64,000 nt of DNA from Vicia villosa (Eukaryota; Streptophyta; Magnoliopsida; Fabales; Fabaceae): contig NW_026705401.1 in assembly GCF_029867415.1 (NCBI RefSeq), forward strand, positions 525,001 to 589,000. The letters are read 5' to 3'. Each line of letters starts with the position of its first letter. Position 1 is the stretch's first letter. The notes under the pieces are model-generated. The model worked only from the letters and a program-made list of their open reading frames with translations, ran no database searches and was not told the DNA's origin. The translations under genes were made by a program, and so were the position numbers. Positions 43,001 through 54,557 of this stretch are shown here, one piece after another.

Positions 43001-44778
43001 GTTTTGGTTCATGGCTGTTTTTGTAGGTTTTCAAAAGCATGGAAATCTGAAGAAAAATCCGCAGGAAATTCCGCAGGTAAGTCTGCAGCTAATTCCGCAG
43101 GTAAAAGGAAGAAGATGATGAATAGTAAAGAAGACTTATTGACCGCTCGCGTGGCATTTCCCCTTCTTTCCATTCGCTGGTCAGCTCGCGCGGGTTCCAC
43201 CTAGAACTTTTGAATGCTGACTAATCCATTGATGCACTCCTATCCATACATACCATGTACCTCAATATCTGAACCATCATATCAACTTACCAGCTCATCT
43301 AACACTCATAAACACGCAACCACACCATGCTCCCTCAGAATAGCACCACACCAGATTATATTTATTTATATTTTCTATTTTATTTGATTTTCTTTGTAAA
43401 ATTAATTTAAAATAGTTTTAAAAATCAAAAAAAATATAATAAAAATATTTTTAGGTTGATAAAATAATATATTATTTTTTTATACAAAAATATTTTATTT
43501 TTCTTCATAATTGAAATATTTTGTTTAATTAATTAGATAATATTGTTATATTTATATTTTAATTATTTTTAACCTATCAAAAAATCAGAAAAAAATATTT
43601 TCTTTTTATTAAATCAAGTTTATATATTATAAACTAATTTTATACATATTTAGAATATTTTTATTTTTAAGTTTAATTTATGTGTATAATTATTTGTATA
43701 ATTATATGTTAATTAGCTTAATATTTTCCAAAATAATTTCAAAAATCCCAAAAAAATCAATTTTATTTTAAACTTAATTGACACACAATTTGGACATATT
43801 TTAGACTTAATTTTTTAGGTTAAATTTTATTTCTAATTCTTAGCTTTTTTAATTAAATTAATTATGCATTAATTTTAATTAAAATCAACCATCCAAAAAT
43901 CCAAAAATACTTCCCTTTATCTTATTGCAATTTAAATTCATAGATAAGTGTATAGGTTGTCAAAATCATGTAAATAGCGTAGTTTACATTTCTCGCACAA
44001 TCGATGTAATAGCGTAGATTTATTTTCCGCATTTTACATTCCCGCATTTTAATTTCTGTACATATAAAACTGCGTGTACGTCAAAGATAATAACTGAAGC
44101 GCTAGATCACTAATTTCAAAAGACAAAAATATCTGAAAATAAAACACAATCACACTTGCACCTCTTAGGGTAATCTCTCTGTTACTCTTTTCGAAATCAA
44201 TTCTACTGTTTCAAATACAATTCAAACAATTTCTTTCTGTATCCAGTCAAAGAAAATTTTCTAAAAGAAAATAGGAAAGGACCTTATAAATTTAGGGTAG
44301 ATCTCCTAATTGCTTGCTCAAATCAAAACAACAAACGTTTCACATATCACTGTTTTTCCAAAACAAAACTTTCAAAAAAGACAACATTTTGTATATATCC
44401 AAACAAGGATCATTACGAAGTTAAAGATCTTTTTTTCAAAACATCTTTCGAAAGATAAAGCACTTTGTATACATCCGCACAAGGATCATTACAAAGTTAA
44501 TTCACAAAGGTATTTAAAACCACATACAAGCATTTCAAAACAAGACAAATGATTCAAACAAGTGAGCTAAGCAATTAAGAGCCCATGGATAACCATGGAT
44601 ACAAAGGGGTGCTAACACCTTCCCTTTGTATAACCTACCCCCGAACCCAAAATCTCTTAAAGGTCTTTTTCTGTTTCTTTTATAAACCTTTCCTTAATTG
44701 GATAAAAAAAAGTCGGTGGCGACTCTCTGATTTTCAAAACTCAAAAATAAAAGAAGAGTCAGTTCGTATCCCACGAGA
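40053..44778 (+). mobile_element. Ogre-2 3' LTR, right end truncated
   Basis: It starts TGTTATACCCCAAAATTTGC after the polypurine tract, and length near 4.7 kb fits Ogre LTRs. A TATAAATA box lies at 40629-40636. AT-rich DNA fills 43340-43930. A direct repeat of about 80 bp (CAAGGATCATTAC phrase) occurs at about 44390 and 44475. The end-type block GGTGGCGACTCTCTGATTTT is at about 44713, but the expected CCGCTACA end is missing. Copia pol sequence starts by about 44780. No matching 5' LTR is in the window; the Ogre-1 LTR is a different family. Short open frames (40392-40655, 41382-41570, 42072-42257, 42992-43204) show no protein family. Confidence 0.75.
40629..40636 (+). promoter_or_regulatory. 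TATA box in Ogre-2 LTR
   Basis: CTATAAATACCCC after a pyrimidine-rich stretch is a good plant TATA element, about 580 bp into the LTR. Confidence 0.5.
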
Positions 44779-46126
44779 AAAACCGAGGACGACAAGGATG
44801 AACAGACAAACCAACCTGAAGTAAGTAATGAGACTCCTTCAGAGCCAGAACCTGAGACAATCAGCAAAGATCCATCTATTAGAATTCAGAAAGATCACCT
44901 CAAGGAACTTATCATAGGAGATCTCAACAGTGGAATAATGACCAGGTCAAGAGGAACTATAGCTAATTCCTTCTTTGTGTCCAAAATTGAACCAAAAAAC
45001 GTAAAGGAAGCCCTGATAGATGAATTTTGGATCAATGCCATGCAAGAGGAGCTTGCACAGTTCAAAAGGAATGAAGTATGGGAACTGGTACCTAGACTAG
45101 AAGGAACGAATATCATAGGTACCAAATGGATATACAAGAACAAGTCTGATGAACAAGGTGTCATAACAAGAAACAAAGCCAGGTTAGTAGCTCAAGGATA
45201 CACTCAAGTGGAGGGAGTAGACTTTGATGAAACTTTTGCACCTGTAGCAAGACTTGAGTCGATCAGACTCCTACTAGGAGTAGCCTGCATCCTGAAGTTC
45301 AAACTATATCAGATGGATGTAAAGAGTGCTTTTCTAAATGGATATCTGAACGAAGAAGTATATGTCGAACAACCTAAAGGGTTTGCTGATCCAAATATGC
45401 CTGATCATGTATACAAACTAAGAAAAGCTCTCTATGGGTTGAAACAAGCTCCCAGGGCTTGGTATGAAAGGTTAACTAAATCTCTGACCACGAATGGATA
45501 TAAGAAAGGAGGAATAGACAAAACCCTCTTCGTCAAAAACACATATGGAAGAATCATGATTGCACAGATATATGTGGATGACATAGTGTTTGGGGGAATG
45601 TCTGATACAATGGTAAAACACTTTGTCGGTCAAATGCAGACTGAATTTGAAATGAGTATGGTTGGGGAACTGACTTACTTTCTTGGTCTTCAAATCAAGC
45701 AAATGGAAGACTCCATCTTCATGTCTCAAAGCAAATATGCCAAGAACGTAGTGAAGAAGTTTGGAATTGATAATGCAAGTCACAAAAGAACTCTTGTACC
45801 AACACATCAAAAGTTATCCAAAGATGAAGGGGGCATAAATGTTGACCAGAGGTTGTACAGGAGCATGATTGGAAGCTTGTTATATCTAACAGCCAGTAGA
45901 CCAGATATTGCATTTGCAGTTGGAGTGTGTGCCAGATACCAATGAGAGCCAAAGGCAAGTCATTTGAATCAAGTCAAGAGAATCCTTAAATATGTAAATG
46001 GAACTTCTGACTATGGCATATTGTACACCAACAGAAGTGACCCTGTCTTGACTGGATACTGTGATGCTGACTGGGCTGGAAGTGCTGATAACAGAAAAAG
46101 CACACCTGGAGGATGTTTCTTTATAG

Positions 46127-46131
46127 GTAAC
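46127..46131. repeat. Target-site duplication of solo LTR, left
   Basis: GTAAC, identical to 47480-47484. Confidence 0.85.
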
Positions 46132-47479
46132 TGATCGGAAAAATAGCAAGTGTACTATTTTCACCGATGTAGTAATAATGGGTTTTACCCCAAGTATCGA
46201 TCACGAGGATTGCGTAGGAAACACAAGTTATTTAAGTCAATTAAACAAAAGAGCAAATAGGTGTTTTGTTATAATGCAATAAGTAAATTTAAATAACAGA
46301 AATAATAAAAATAAGCTGAAATAAAAGTTTGACTTTTTAGATGTAATTTGAGGTAATGCCAGGGTAGGTGTTTAATCTTCCTTATAATGACTCTGTAAAA
46401 AGATCTCTTCAACAAGTTCATAGACTGCAACTATTTGTTCTTAAGGGTGTTTCCCTAAGTCCTTAGTGGAAAGCCTTTTGGTTTGCAATCCTATTGCCTA
46501 AGTCCTTAGAAACAAAGGTTTGCAAACCAAAGATGTAAATAATCAAGAATGTTCAAATAACCTTTCGATATCCCTAGTCCTAGGTGATAACTACTAGATC
46601 AAATTGTTTAAAAACCTTAACAACCGTAGTCCTACAAATTGTTAACCGTAGATCAATCTTTGTTTTTCCGACAAAGAAGGCATAAAAACATTAAACAATC
46701 AAATTGCATAAAACTAATACTTGATTGAAGAAATACGGAATTCAAAAGTCATTACAATTCAAATCAGGGACACCCCCCTGGCATTGGGGGGTTTAGCCTC
46801 TCATAATATTCAAGAAACCAAAATCACAAAGTTTAGACATTTACAAAGATTAGGAGAACTCGGATCTTCAATGGTGTCCACCGTTGAATCTCTTCGTCTT
46901 CCAACACCTTGAAGAAGCTATCTTTTCTCTGCTCTAGAATTCTATCGTACGATCAAAAGTGCCTTCTCCTTGTCTTTCAATCTTCTTTTAATCCCTCTAG
47001 GTTTTCAGATCTCAGCCACAATGCCCAAACTGCCCCCGGACTTTAAAAATTGGAAAAACCACAAATTTAGAAATCCTGCCCGCACCGCTGACACGGCCGT
47101 GTCCCTTGACATGGGCAGACCGTGTCCGCTTCTGGTCTGGGTGATCAATTCTTCTTGAGGCATGACACGGCCGTGTCAGGTGACACGGTCAGACCGTGTC
47201 CGCCTCTGCCCATATGCTTTTTCCTTGCTTTTTGCTTCTTTCTTCACATCTTTTGGCCACGCGATCTTCCATCAATCTGAAGCTAACCTGAAACCATTAC
47301 CAAACGAGATCAAAAGCACCTAATTGACAATGAAAACGACATAAAAACACATTGCTCATAGAATAACTAGAATTAGATGAATTAAAGAAAAACACTTAAA
47401 AACAACCACAAAGTGTTACCAAGTATGGCGATCTTATGCCGAATGTATGACGAAATTAAGTAGAAATGGTGACCGATCA
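46132..47479. mobile_element. Solo LTR inserted in Copia-3 RNase H
   Basis: 1348 bp from TGATCGG to CCGATCA, with TG...CA ends and terminal 7-base inverted repeats. It is flanked by GTAAC on both sides. There is no internal coding, primer site or second LTR, so it is a solo LTR left by recombination, probably gypsy by its style (TATCGATCACGAGGATTGCG near the start). It contains ACACGGCCGTGT palindromes at 47091 and 47165. The frames at 46721-46912 and 46970-47158 are not supported. Confidence 0.85.
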
Positions 47480-47484
47480 GTAAC
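47480..47484. repeat. Target-site duplication of solo LTR, right
   Basis: GTAAC, identical to 46127-46131. Confidence 0.85.
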
Positions 47485-47838
47485 TACCTTATATCATGGT
47501 TCAACAAGAAACAAAATTGTGTCTCCTTATCTACTGCTGAAGTAGAGTACATAGCAGCTGGTAGTAGTTATTCACAATTGGTCTGGATGAAACAAATGTT
47601 GACTGATTACAATGTTCCACAGAATGTCATGACTTTATATTGTGACAATCTCAGTGCTATCAATATCTCCAAAAATCCAATTCAGCATAGCAGAACGAAA
47701 CATATTGATATCTAACAACACTTTATCAGAGAACTCGTCGAAGACAAGGTACTTTTCCTAGAGCATATGAACACTAAACTTCAGCTAGCTGACATTTTCA
47801 TAAAAGCTCTTGATGCTGCACAGTTTGAGAACTTTTGA

Positions 47839-48249
47839 AGCAAGTTAGGACTCTGCATCCTTGAAGAACCATAGAGTCAACAACAACAACAAAAAAAGGA
47901 AAAAAAACAGGTGGAGAAGACATTTTGTTGGCTTTGGTAACTTTTGTGGCCAAACAGGGGGAGAAGTAATACATGTCACCCCAGAACAACAAGAATGGTG
48001 GTTGTGTGTGATCAACATATTCTAATTTGCTTATTTTGTGTTGATCTATTTGTGCTTGTGTTGCTCTTGTGGCTGTTTTTCTGGTTTGTCTAAGCACTTT
48101 GTGCATACTGCTGCTTACTGGTGATGTATGTTGTCTGTTTTGTATTAGCTTGTTTTGATTGTGTTTTGGTTACCTTGTGTCCGCTGCAAGTATTTCTCTA
48201 GTATGGTGTGACAGGTTGTTTTAGCCGAAAATTTGCCAAAGGGGGAGAT
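47839..48249 (+). other. Copia-3 3' UTR and polypurine tract
   Basis: Short non-coding stretch after the pol tail. GGGGGAGAAG occurs near 47957, and CCAAAGGGGGAGAT (48236-48249) abuts the LTR and is the plus-strand primer. No downstream envelope-like ORF is present. Confidence 0.75.
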
Positions 48250-49163
48250 TGAAGGTGTTTTCATGCTGGCTGCATTAGTGGTAAAACATACCTGGTTGAT
48301 ATTGTGTTATGCAGGTTCCATATGTGTGAAGCTAATACAGGTTCTGTAGTGAATGTCATGATCGATGTCATGACATCCGTATGTGACAGCAGGAGCTGTT
48401 ATTATTTGTTAAATGTGTTTCCTAATTTATCTCAATTATCAGTTTAGGAAACCTTTTATTGTGTGCTGAATAATTCGTCCAAAAGATCCTGCTGACAGCA
48501 CATTTTGTAACAACCAGATGGTGTGTAAATTAGGTTAACTTGGTTAACCCTAATTTGTTTCTAAAAAAGCCCAAGGCCCAAGACTGCATATAAAAAGACT
48601 GCATATAAAAAGACTGCAATCCTATTTTGGAACGCAGACAGAAGATTTTGTGTATTGTGAAGAACTGTTGTTCTGTAGCTGTCTCGTGTGATCCAAGCAA
48701 TTGTCCTTAATGATTGCATTGGAATAAGTTGTGTGTGTTTAATGTCACTCTAAGCTTTTAAGCACGAGTGTGTGTCTCTTGATTGAAGCTTTTAAGCAGA
48801 TCAAGGTGTGTTTTTGAAGAGTGTCTTCTATCTGTATTTGTTTATGTTTATGTGTAATCACTGCTGTGATTGAGGGGGAGTGAATGGAGATACTCAGGCC
48901 TAGGAATAGGTTGGAATTGCATTGGGTAGGTTTTAAGTGAGGAGTTGTAAACGGGGGAGTTTAACTCCGAATTAATTCTGCTTATATTGGATTCCCTCCC
49001 TGGCTTGGTAGCCCCCAGAGTAGGTTGTTTGAACTGAAATGGGTAAACAATTTTGCGTGTTCTTTATTGTTTTTATGCTGTACTGTTATAATTTTATGTG
49101 CTGTGTAATTTTGGATGTCATAACATCCAGTAAGACATCGAGCGTGTGTTACTAGAATTTTCA
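48250..49163 (+). mobile_element. Copia-3 3' LTR
   Basis: It starts TGAAGGTGTTTTCATGCTGG directly after the polypurine tract and ends near TAGAATTTTCA. The exact right end is uncertain by a few bases because the 5' partner is missing. It carries GATGTCATGACATC (48364-48377) and GGATGTCATAACATCC (49113-49128). The phrase GGGGGAGTGAATGGAGATAC near 48883 belongs to the LTR and is not a second polypurine tract. Confidence 0.75.
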
Positions 49164-50234
49164 CAGCGGAATACAACATAGTTTAGCTTAGAAATATCAT
49201 GGCATCTTAATCCAATATGATTAGCATCAAACTGTAACAAAAATACTTCAACAAACAAATTAAAATCCAACAGCAAGACAGTTAACGTTCATCCCCCCGA
49301 GTGTTACATATCAGAGCGACGACACTAACTCAACTATCGAAGGTATTTAGCCGTCATTCCTGATTACCTGCACGTTCCCAACATAGGGGTAACATTAAAA
49401 CACAGGGGGTGATGTATCGTACAATATAAAGGAAACGTGATAAATAATATAGGAGATTTATATCATACATAATTTCACTACTTCATACAACATTAGCATC
49501 ATTTATTCACCCCACAATACATCATCATTCATTAAAATCCATTCACCATTTATACCGTTATCATGAAAATGCAATGGAACTGACACTATGTAAGTGCATG
49601 TGGTACCAACAGGGCATAAGCCCCCTTCACAAATTGCCAATTATTAGAGGCATCAACAAGGCATAAGCCTCCTTCGCAGTTTTGTCAATCCAGACCAACG
49701 TGTTTGCCAATCCAAGCCATCATAAAGATGCAATGTATGTGACTCGATAATGCAACATCATAAAATGAAACAACAACAACAACACATCAACGAGGCATAA
49801 CCTCCTTCTTAATCATCAATAATTAGTGGCAGCAACAAAAACATCATCACCATAATAATCTGCAATCTATACTCACATCATTTTGGTAACGTCACACAAC
49901 AACGTTCATACTTCGCATCGTCACAAAATACCAGAAAATACAATTTCAAAAATAATTTTTAAAAGGTTCTCAAATTAATTTTATTGGATAGGAAATAATT
50001 TTAGCTTTTCAGAAGTTCAAAAAACGCGTCAAACGGACACCCGAGACAAAAGTTATGGCTTTTTGAAAGAAAAAAAATTTTAAAAAAAATCATTTCAACT
50101 CAGTGGAACCTGGTTCCCCCTAAGTCTCTGTTTCTGGGAACCCGGTTCCCCTTGTTCAAAATTGAGTATTTGCGCTTCTGTTACACTGGGTACTCGGTTC
50201 CCTTATTTGGGAACCCGATTCCCCTGTAGCAGAA
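49164..50234 (-). mobile_element. Chromo-1 LTR, left part
   Basis: The sequence is related to 55680-56043 and 56430-56560 (shared CAGCGGAATA, GTGTTACAT(A/G)(T/A)CAGAGC and CCTGCACGTT phrases), so it is part of a gypsy/chromovirus-type LTR in minus orientation. Its first about 180 bases are missing at the junction with Copia-3. It is split at 50234 by Athila-1 and resumes at 54558. GGAACC-N-GGTTCC near-palindromes occur at 50105, 50136, 50188 and 50209. Confidence 0.6.
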
Positions 50235-51265
50235 TCATCTGCTGTCGCGCACGGATCAAAACAAGTAGTTTTTCAAAAACACAGTACAGCGACAAATTAA
50301 CTCGGATTATGGTTCTCACAAGGATTCTTTATTATATTAATCAAAAGCAAAATATATTTACGGTTAAGAAGAAAAAAATTGATTAAAATAAGTGATTATC
50401 AAATAAGCTGAAAAGTCAATTTCCTGATTCGGTTCATATCTATCATTGATTAAAGTAATATTAATCTCCTAAGCGGATAATTCATTCCTATTCGACTACA
50501 AACTCAGTGACAAGCGCGAAGAGTATTGTGTGATGTATAATCCTATTATCCGAATTAAGCAAACAGAGTTAAGCTTCACGAATTAAGCAAACGTGATAAA
50601 TCAGACACGGTAACGTGATTATTGGTTAGGATCATATGATCCATCGAATTAAATCAATATACTCTATGAAATTCGAATTAAGCATTCAAGAACATAGAAC
50701 AAAATTGAAAGGAATAAATATTAGATTAAAACTAAAATAACCTCAAGGTCGGAACATGAATACAGCAATTCGACTGGATTTGGTTAGTTCTCCATAGAAA
50801 TCGTGCCAAGCTCTTCAATAATTTCGTGAATAGTGTCTGGGTGAACAGTAACCACAGCTAGACCTATTAGGAATCATCCAAAAAACATTTATGACCCAAC
50901 TGGGTCGAATTACAAAACCAGACCCACTACTAACGACCAAGAACTGAAAATAAACTAGTGCTGCAGCTTCAAACGCAATTCTGGAAAATATGGGCTACGA
51001 ATTTGACTTTGACTCTAACACGAAAGTTGTAGCTTTTTCTCTTAGCTTTCCGGAGATTATTAGAATGCCTCAATCGGATTCCCAGAACTCCAATTATGAT
51101 CGTTTTTGCGTAGACTGTTAAAGATGAAAAATAAGTACGAAAAACAAATAAAGGTAAAAATAAAATAAATTATGAAAACACATTAAAACATAAAAATAAT
51201 CAAAACAAACCAAGGAAATGCTTGAGTACAAACATGGAAGAACTTGCATAAAAATGCACTGATCA
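50235..51265 (-). mobile_element. Athila-1 3' LTR
   Basis: On the minus strand it starts TGATCAGTGCATTTTTATGC. The polypurine tract AAGTGTGGGGGAATT (51266-51280) directly precedes it. The part from 50733 matches the right LTR. Confidence 0.7.
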
Positions 51266-51280
51266 AATTCCCCCACACTT

Positions 51281-52245
51281 GAGCTTTTGCACTCCGAGCA
51301 AAATAAAATCAAAACTCAAAAAAAAAAACACAACAACATTTACTCATTCTGGGCTACAAACTCTTTTGCGGTTAAGGTTGCATCAATATGGACTAATATT
51401 GAACACTAAGGACATCGTAAGAAAACTAACCACAGTTACGCAGACATAAGCCTCCTAAATACACAAGCCAATTCAAATCATATTATTATACCATAGCCTA
51501 ACTTACTCATCCTTTTTGCTCTTTTTCATTCAGGCACAATCACATTAAGCCCGTTATCTCCACACACTTATAGCAAGAAGACTGGTTAGTGACTCTGATC
51601 CTTTTCTGCATGGGGTTATGGTACAGTGGCATAATCCTTTGCTTACTCAGTTGTAGTTGCAGGGGATCGAACCGTAATCCGCCCTACCAAGTTCAGCACC
51701 AGAAACCGCTGAACCAACTAACAAAGAGTCTTATTTTCAACTTTTTCTTTTGAAGGTTCCACAAACGTTGGGTTAAGTGACCGGGTGAGGGTCACCAAAC
51801 TTAGAAGAAGCATTCCCTTTTTCTTTTTCTATTTTTTTCAGAACACTCACTTATATTCACCGGCTTCCCTGCGTAAAGTGTGTGAGAGATGGTGTCGACT
51901 GCTGAAATAAACTACTCAAGAGCTGTCAGAGAATGAGAATTTAAGGCTAAAATATAATAAAAAATTCAAATCAATTTCCATATGCATGAGAGTTACGGTG
52001 TTAAAACGATACCGATCTTGTGAACTTTTCCCAAGTCTCCGCAAACTCGACTCAAATCAGTCTATAGCCTAAAACTTTCAAGAAAATGCATTTTTTCTTT
52101 TATTTTTTTAATGACTGAAATTAAACAAAATACTAACAAAAACAAAGAAAACACACGATTCCCTCCCCCACATTTAAACTAAGCATTTCCCTCAATGAAA
52201 GGACATTACTAATAAAGTAGAGAGAAGGAATGAAAGACTCCCTGA
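51281..52245 (-). other. Athila-1 3' UTR with a tRNA-like sequence
   Basis: Non-coding DNA between the integrase end and the LTR. It includes a tRNA-derived block at 51660-51723. No ORF is seen. Confidence 0.6.
51660..51723 (-). other. tRNA-like block with Pol III A and B boxes
   Basis: On the minus strand TGGTTCAGCGG (51706-51716) fits the A-box pattern and GGTTCGATCCC (51663-51673) fits the B box. The spacing is 32 nt, as in tRNA genes. The acceptor ends pair poorly and no clear anticodon arm is seen, so this is a tRNA relic or SINE-type promoter rather than a working tRNA. Confidence 0.45.
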
Positions 52246-54017
52246 TTAAGTTGCGGTGTAGTTAGGTGCTTCCAAAGAAAGCTCCTCTATGTTGACATCT
52301 TCAGGCACCGAACTTTCATGGAATAACTTCAGACGCTGCTCGTTAACCTTGAAGACTTTGTCAGTATCTGCACTTTTTATTTCTACTACACCATGAGGGA
52401 AAACATTAGTAACTACAAAGGGGTCAATCCATTTGGATCGAAGTTTCCCAGCCATAAGCTTAAGGCAGGAGTTAAACAGTAAAACCTGTTGGCCCACAAA
52501 AAATTCCTTCCTAGAAATTATCATATCATGGAAGTGCTTAGTTTTCTCTTTATAGATCCTAGAGCTCTCATAAACCTCAAATCTAAGCTCTTCCAACTGT
52601 TGTAATTGGAGTTTTCTTTCAATACCTGCTTGTTGCATCTCTAAATTACAACTTTTCACCGCCCAAAAAGCACGGTGTTCTATCTCAACAGGAAGATGAC
52701 ATGCCTTACCAAAAACAAGTCGATAAGGAGACATCCCAATGGGTGTCTTGAAAGCTGTTCTTTGAGCCTAAAATGCGTCTTCTAGACGACGGCTCCAGTC
52801 TTTCCTGTTTGGCTGCACCATTTTCTCTAAAACTTGTTTGATCTCCCTGTTTGAGATCTCAGCTTGCCCATTAGTCTGTGAGTGATATGCAATAGAGACT
52901 CTGTGCACAACTCCATACTTCCAGAGCAAAGATTCCATGGTGCGGTTACAGAAATGAGTGCCTTGGTCACTTATGATAGCTCGTGGTATTCCAAACCTAC
53001 AAAAGATAGTAGACTTGACAAAATCTGCAACAACTCTAGAATCATTAGTCCTAGTGGGGATAGCTTCCACCCACTTTGAAACATAATCAACAGCAAGTAA
53101 AATGTAAAGGAAACCAAATGATATAGGAAAAGGACCCATGAAATCGATTCCCCATACATCAAATACCTCACAGAAAAGCATAGGTTGTTGAGGAATTTCA
53201 CTCTTGCGAGTGATGTTTGTACCTGCTATCTGACACTTTTTACAAGTGCGATAAGTCTCAAAAGCATCCTTAAAAATAGTTGGCCAATAGAAACTTGAAT
53301 CAAGGACTTTTCTCGCAGTCCTTTGGCATCACTCTTGAGTTTGTGAACCTGTGATCTAGATGCACCTGTAGAAAAAACACCAGCAACAAGAAAATTAACA
53401 ATGTCAGCAAACCAAGGTGTAATCCCATGCAAAAGAAACAACTACTCATCAGGAAAGTCATCCTGAATAGGAAAAGGGTCTTCATCTCTCTCTCTATCCT
53501 GCTCAAGTGGTCAGCCACTAAGTTCTCAGCTCCACTTTTGTCTTTAATCTCGACATTAAACTCTTGGAGCAACAACATCCATCGAATCAATCTCGGTTTT
53601 GCATCCGGCTTCTTCAACAAGTAATTTAAAGCTGCATGGTCAGTAAAAACAACAACCTTGGAACCTAGCAAATAAGATCTGAATTTGTCAAGAGAAAAAA
53701 CAATAGCTAGCAGTTCTTTTTCAGTGGTAGTGTAATTTGACTGTGCAGAATCTAAAGTCCTAAAGGTATAGTAAATAACATGGGCAGCCTTGTCAACTCT
53801 TTGTGCAAGGATAGCCCCAACAACATAATTAGAAACATCACGCATAAGCTCAAAAGGGAGGGTCCAATCAAGGGGCTGGATTATGGGAGCGAAGGTCAAT
53901 GCTTTCTTCAAGAAATCAAACGCTTGTTTGCACTTGTCATCGAAGCTGAAAGTGACGTCATTCTTCAACAAGTTTGACAGCGGAAGAGCTATCTTGCTGA
54001 AATCCTTGATGAAACGC
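52246..54017 (-). pseudogene. Athila-type pol remnant: RT end, RNase H, integrase
   Basis: Minus-strand pieces, 5' to 3': RT tail and RNase H (53971-53300; [26 protein letters not shown]), worn integrase zinc domain (53441-53226), integrase core (53181-52768; [34 protein letters not shown]) and integrase C-terminus (52734-52246; [17 protein letters not shown]). [17 protein letters not shown] is typical of the Athila lineage. Frame breaks at about 53300 and 52750 make it non-functional. Confidence 0.9.
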
Positions 54018-54021
54018 CTGT

Positions 54022-54552
54022 AAAAACCTCAAGGTCGGAACCTGAATACAGTAATTCGACGGGATTTGTTTAGTTCTCCATAGAAATCGTGCCAGGCTCT
54101 TCAATAATTTCGTGAATAGTATCAGGGTGAACACTACCCGCAGCTAGACCTATTAGGAATCAGCCAAAAAACGTTTATGACCCAACTGGGTCGAATTACA
54201 AAACCAGGCCCACTACTAACGACCCAGAACTAAAAATAAACTAGTGCTACAGCTTCAAACGCAATTCTGGAAAATATGGGCTCCAAATATGACTTCGACT
54301 CCAACACGAAAGTTGTAGCTCTTTCTCTTAGCTTTCCAGATATTATTAGAACACCTTAATCGGATTCCCGTAAGTCCAGTTATGATCGTTTCTGTGCAGA
54401 CCGCTAAAGCTGAAAAAATAAGTACGAAAAACAAATAAAGGTAAAAATAAAATAAATTATGAAAACACATTAAAACATAAAAATAATCAAAACAAACTAA
54501 GGAAATGCTTGAGTAGAAACATGGAAGAACGTGCATAAAAATGCACTGATCA
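54022..54552 (-). mobile_element. Athila-1 5' LTR, truncated
   Basis: It is about 90% similar to 50733-51265 by eye. The primer site and the far end of this LTR were lost in the deletion that joined it to RT at 54018. Confidence 0.7.
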
Positions 54553-54557
54553 CAGAA

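Larger units (their letters stand above)
44779..47838 (+). pseudogene. Ty1-copia pol remnant (Copia-3), RT and RNase H
   Basis: The coding order runs from the integrase-RT linker ([20 protein letters not shown]) through RT ([20 protein letters not shown], active-site YVDDIVFG) to RNase H (GYCDADWAG, then after an insertion WFNKKQNCVSLSTAEVEYIA, YCDNLSA, TKHIDI) and the tail LQLADIFIKALDAAQFENF. Protease and integrase are absent, because the left side abuts the Ogre-2 LTR. A TGA at 45943 and a TAA near 47715 stop it, and a 1348-bp solo LTR interrupts RNase H at 46131/47480. Removing one copy of the 5-bp duplication restores the frame across the insertion site, so insertion came while the gene was still readable there. 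Confidence 0.92.
50235..54552 (-). mobile_element. Athila-1, deleted Athila-like Ty3-gypsy element
   Basis: It is flanked by CAGAA at 50230-50234 and 54553-54557. The two LTRs run opposite to plus: the left 3' LTR is 50235-51265 and the right 5' LTR is 54022-54552, truncated. They match over about 530 bp (from CCTCAAGGTCGGAAC to ATGCACTGATCA). Between them are a 3' UTR and a partial pol on the minus strand. RT upstream of YxDD, protease, gag and the primer site are lost at 54018. The forward left end reads TC instead of TG, so one terminal base has mutated or the boundary is off by a little. Confidence 0.75.

Noticed and set aside
17497..44778. One complete Ogre element with LTRs at 17497 and 40053
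   Set aside because: The two LTRs start alike but diverge completely after about 20 bases and differ in length (3.2 and 4.7 kb), so they are not a pair.
51660..51723. Functional tRNA gene
   Set aside because: A and B boxes are present, but acceptor and anticodon arms do not form, so it is at most a relic or SINE head.
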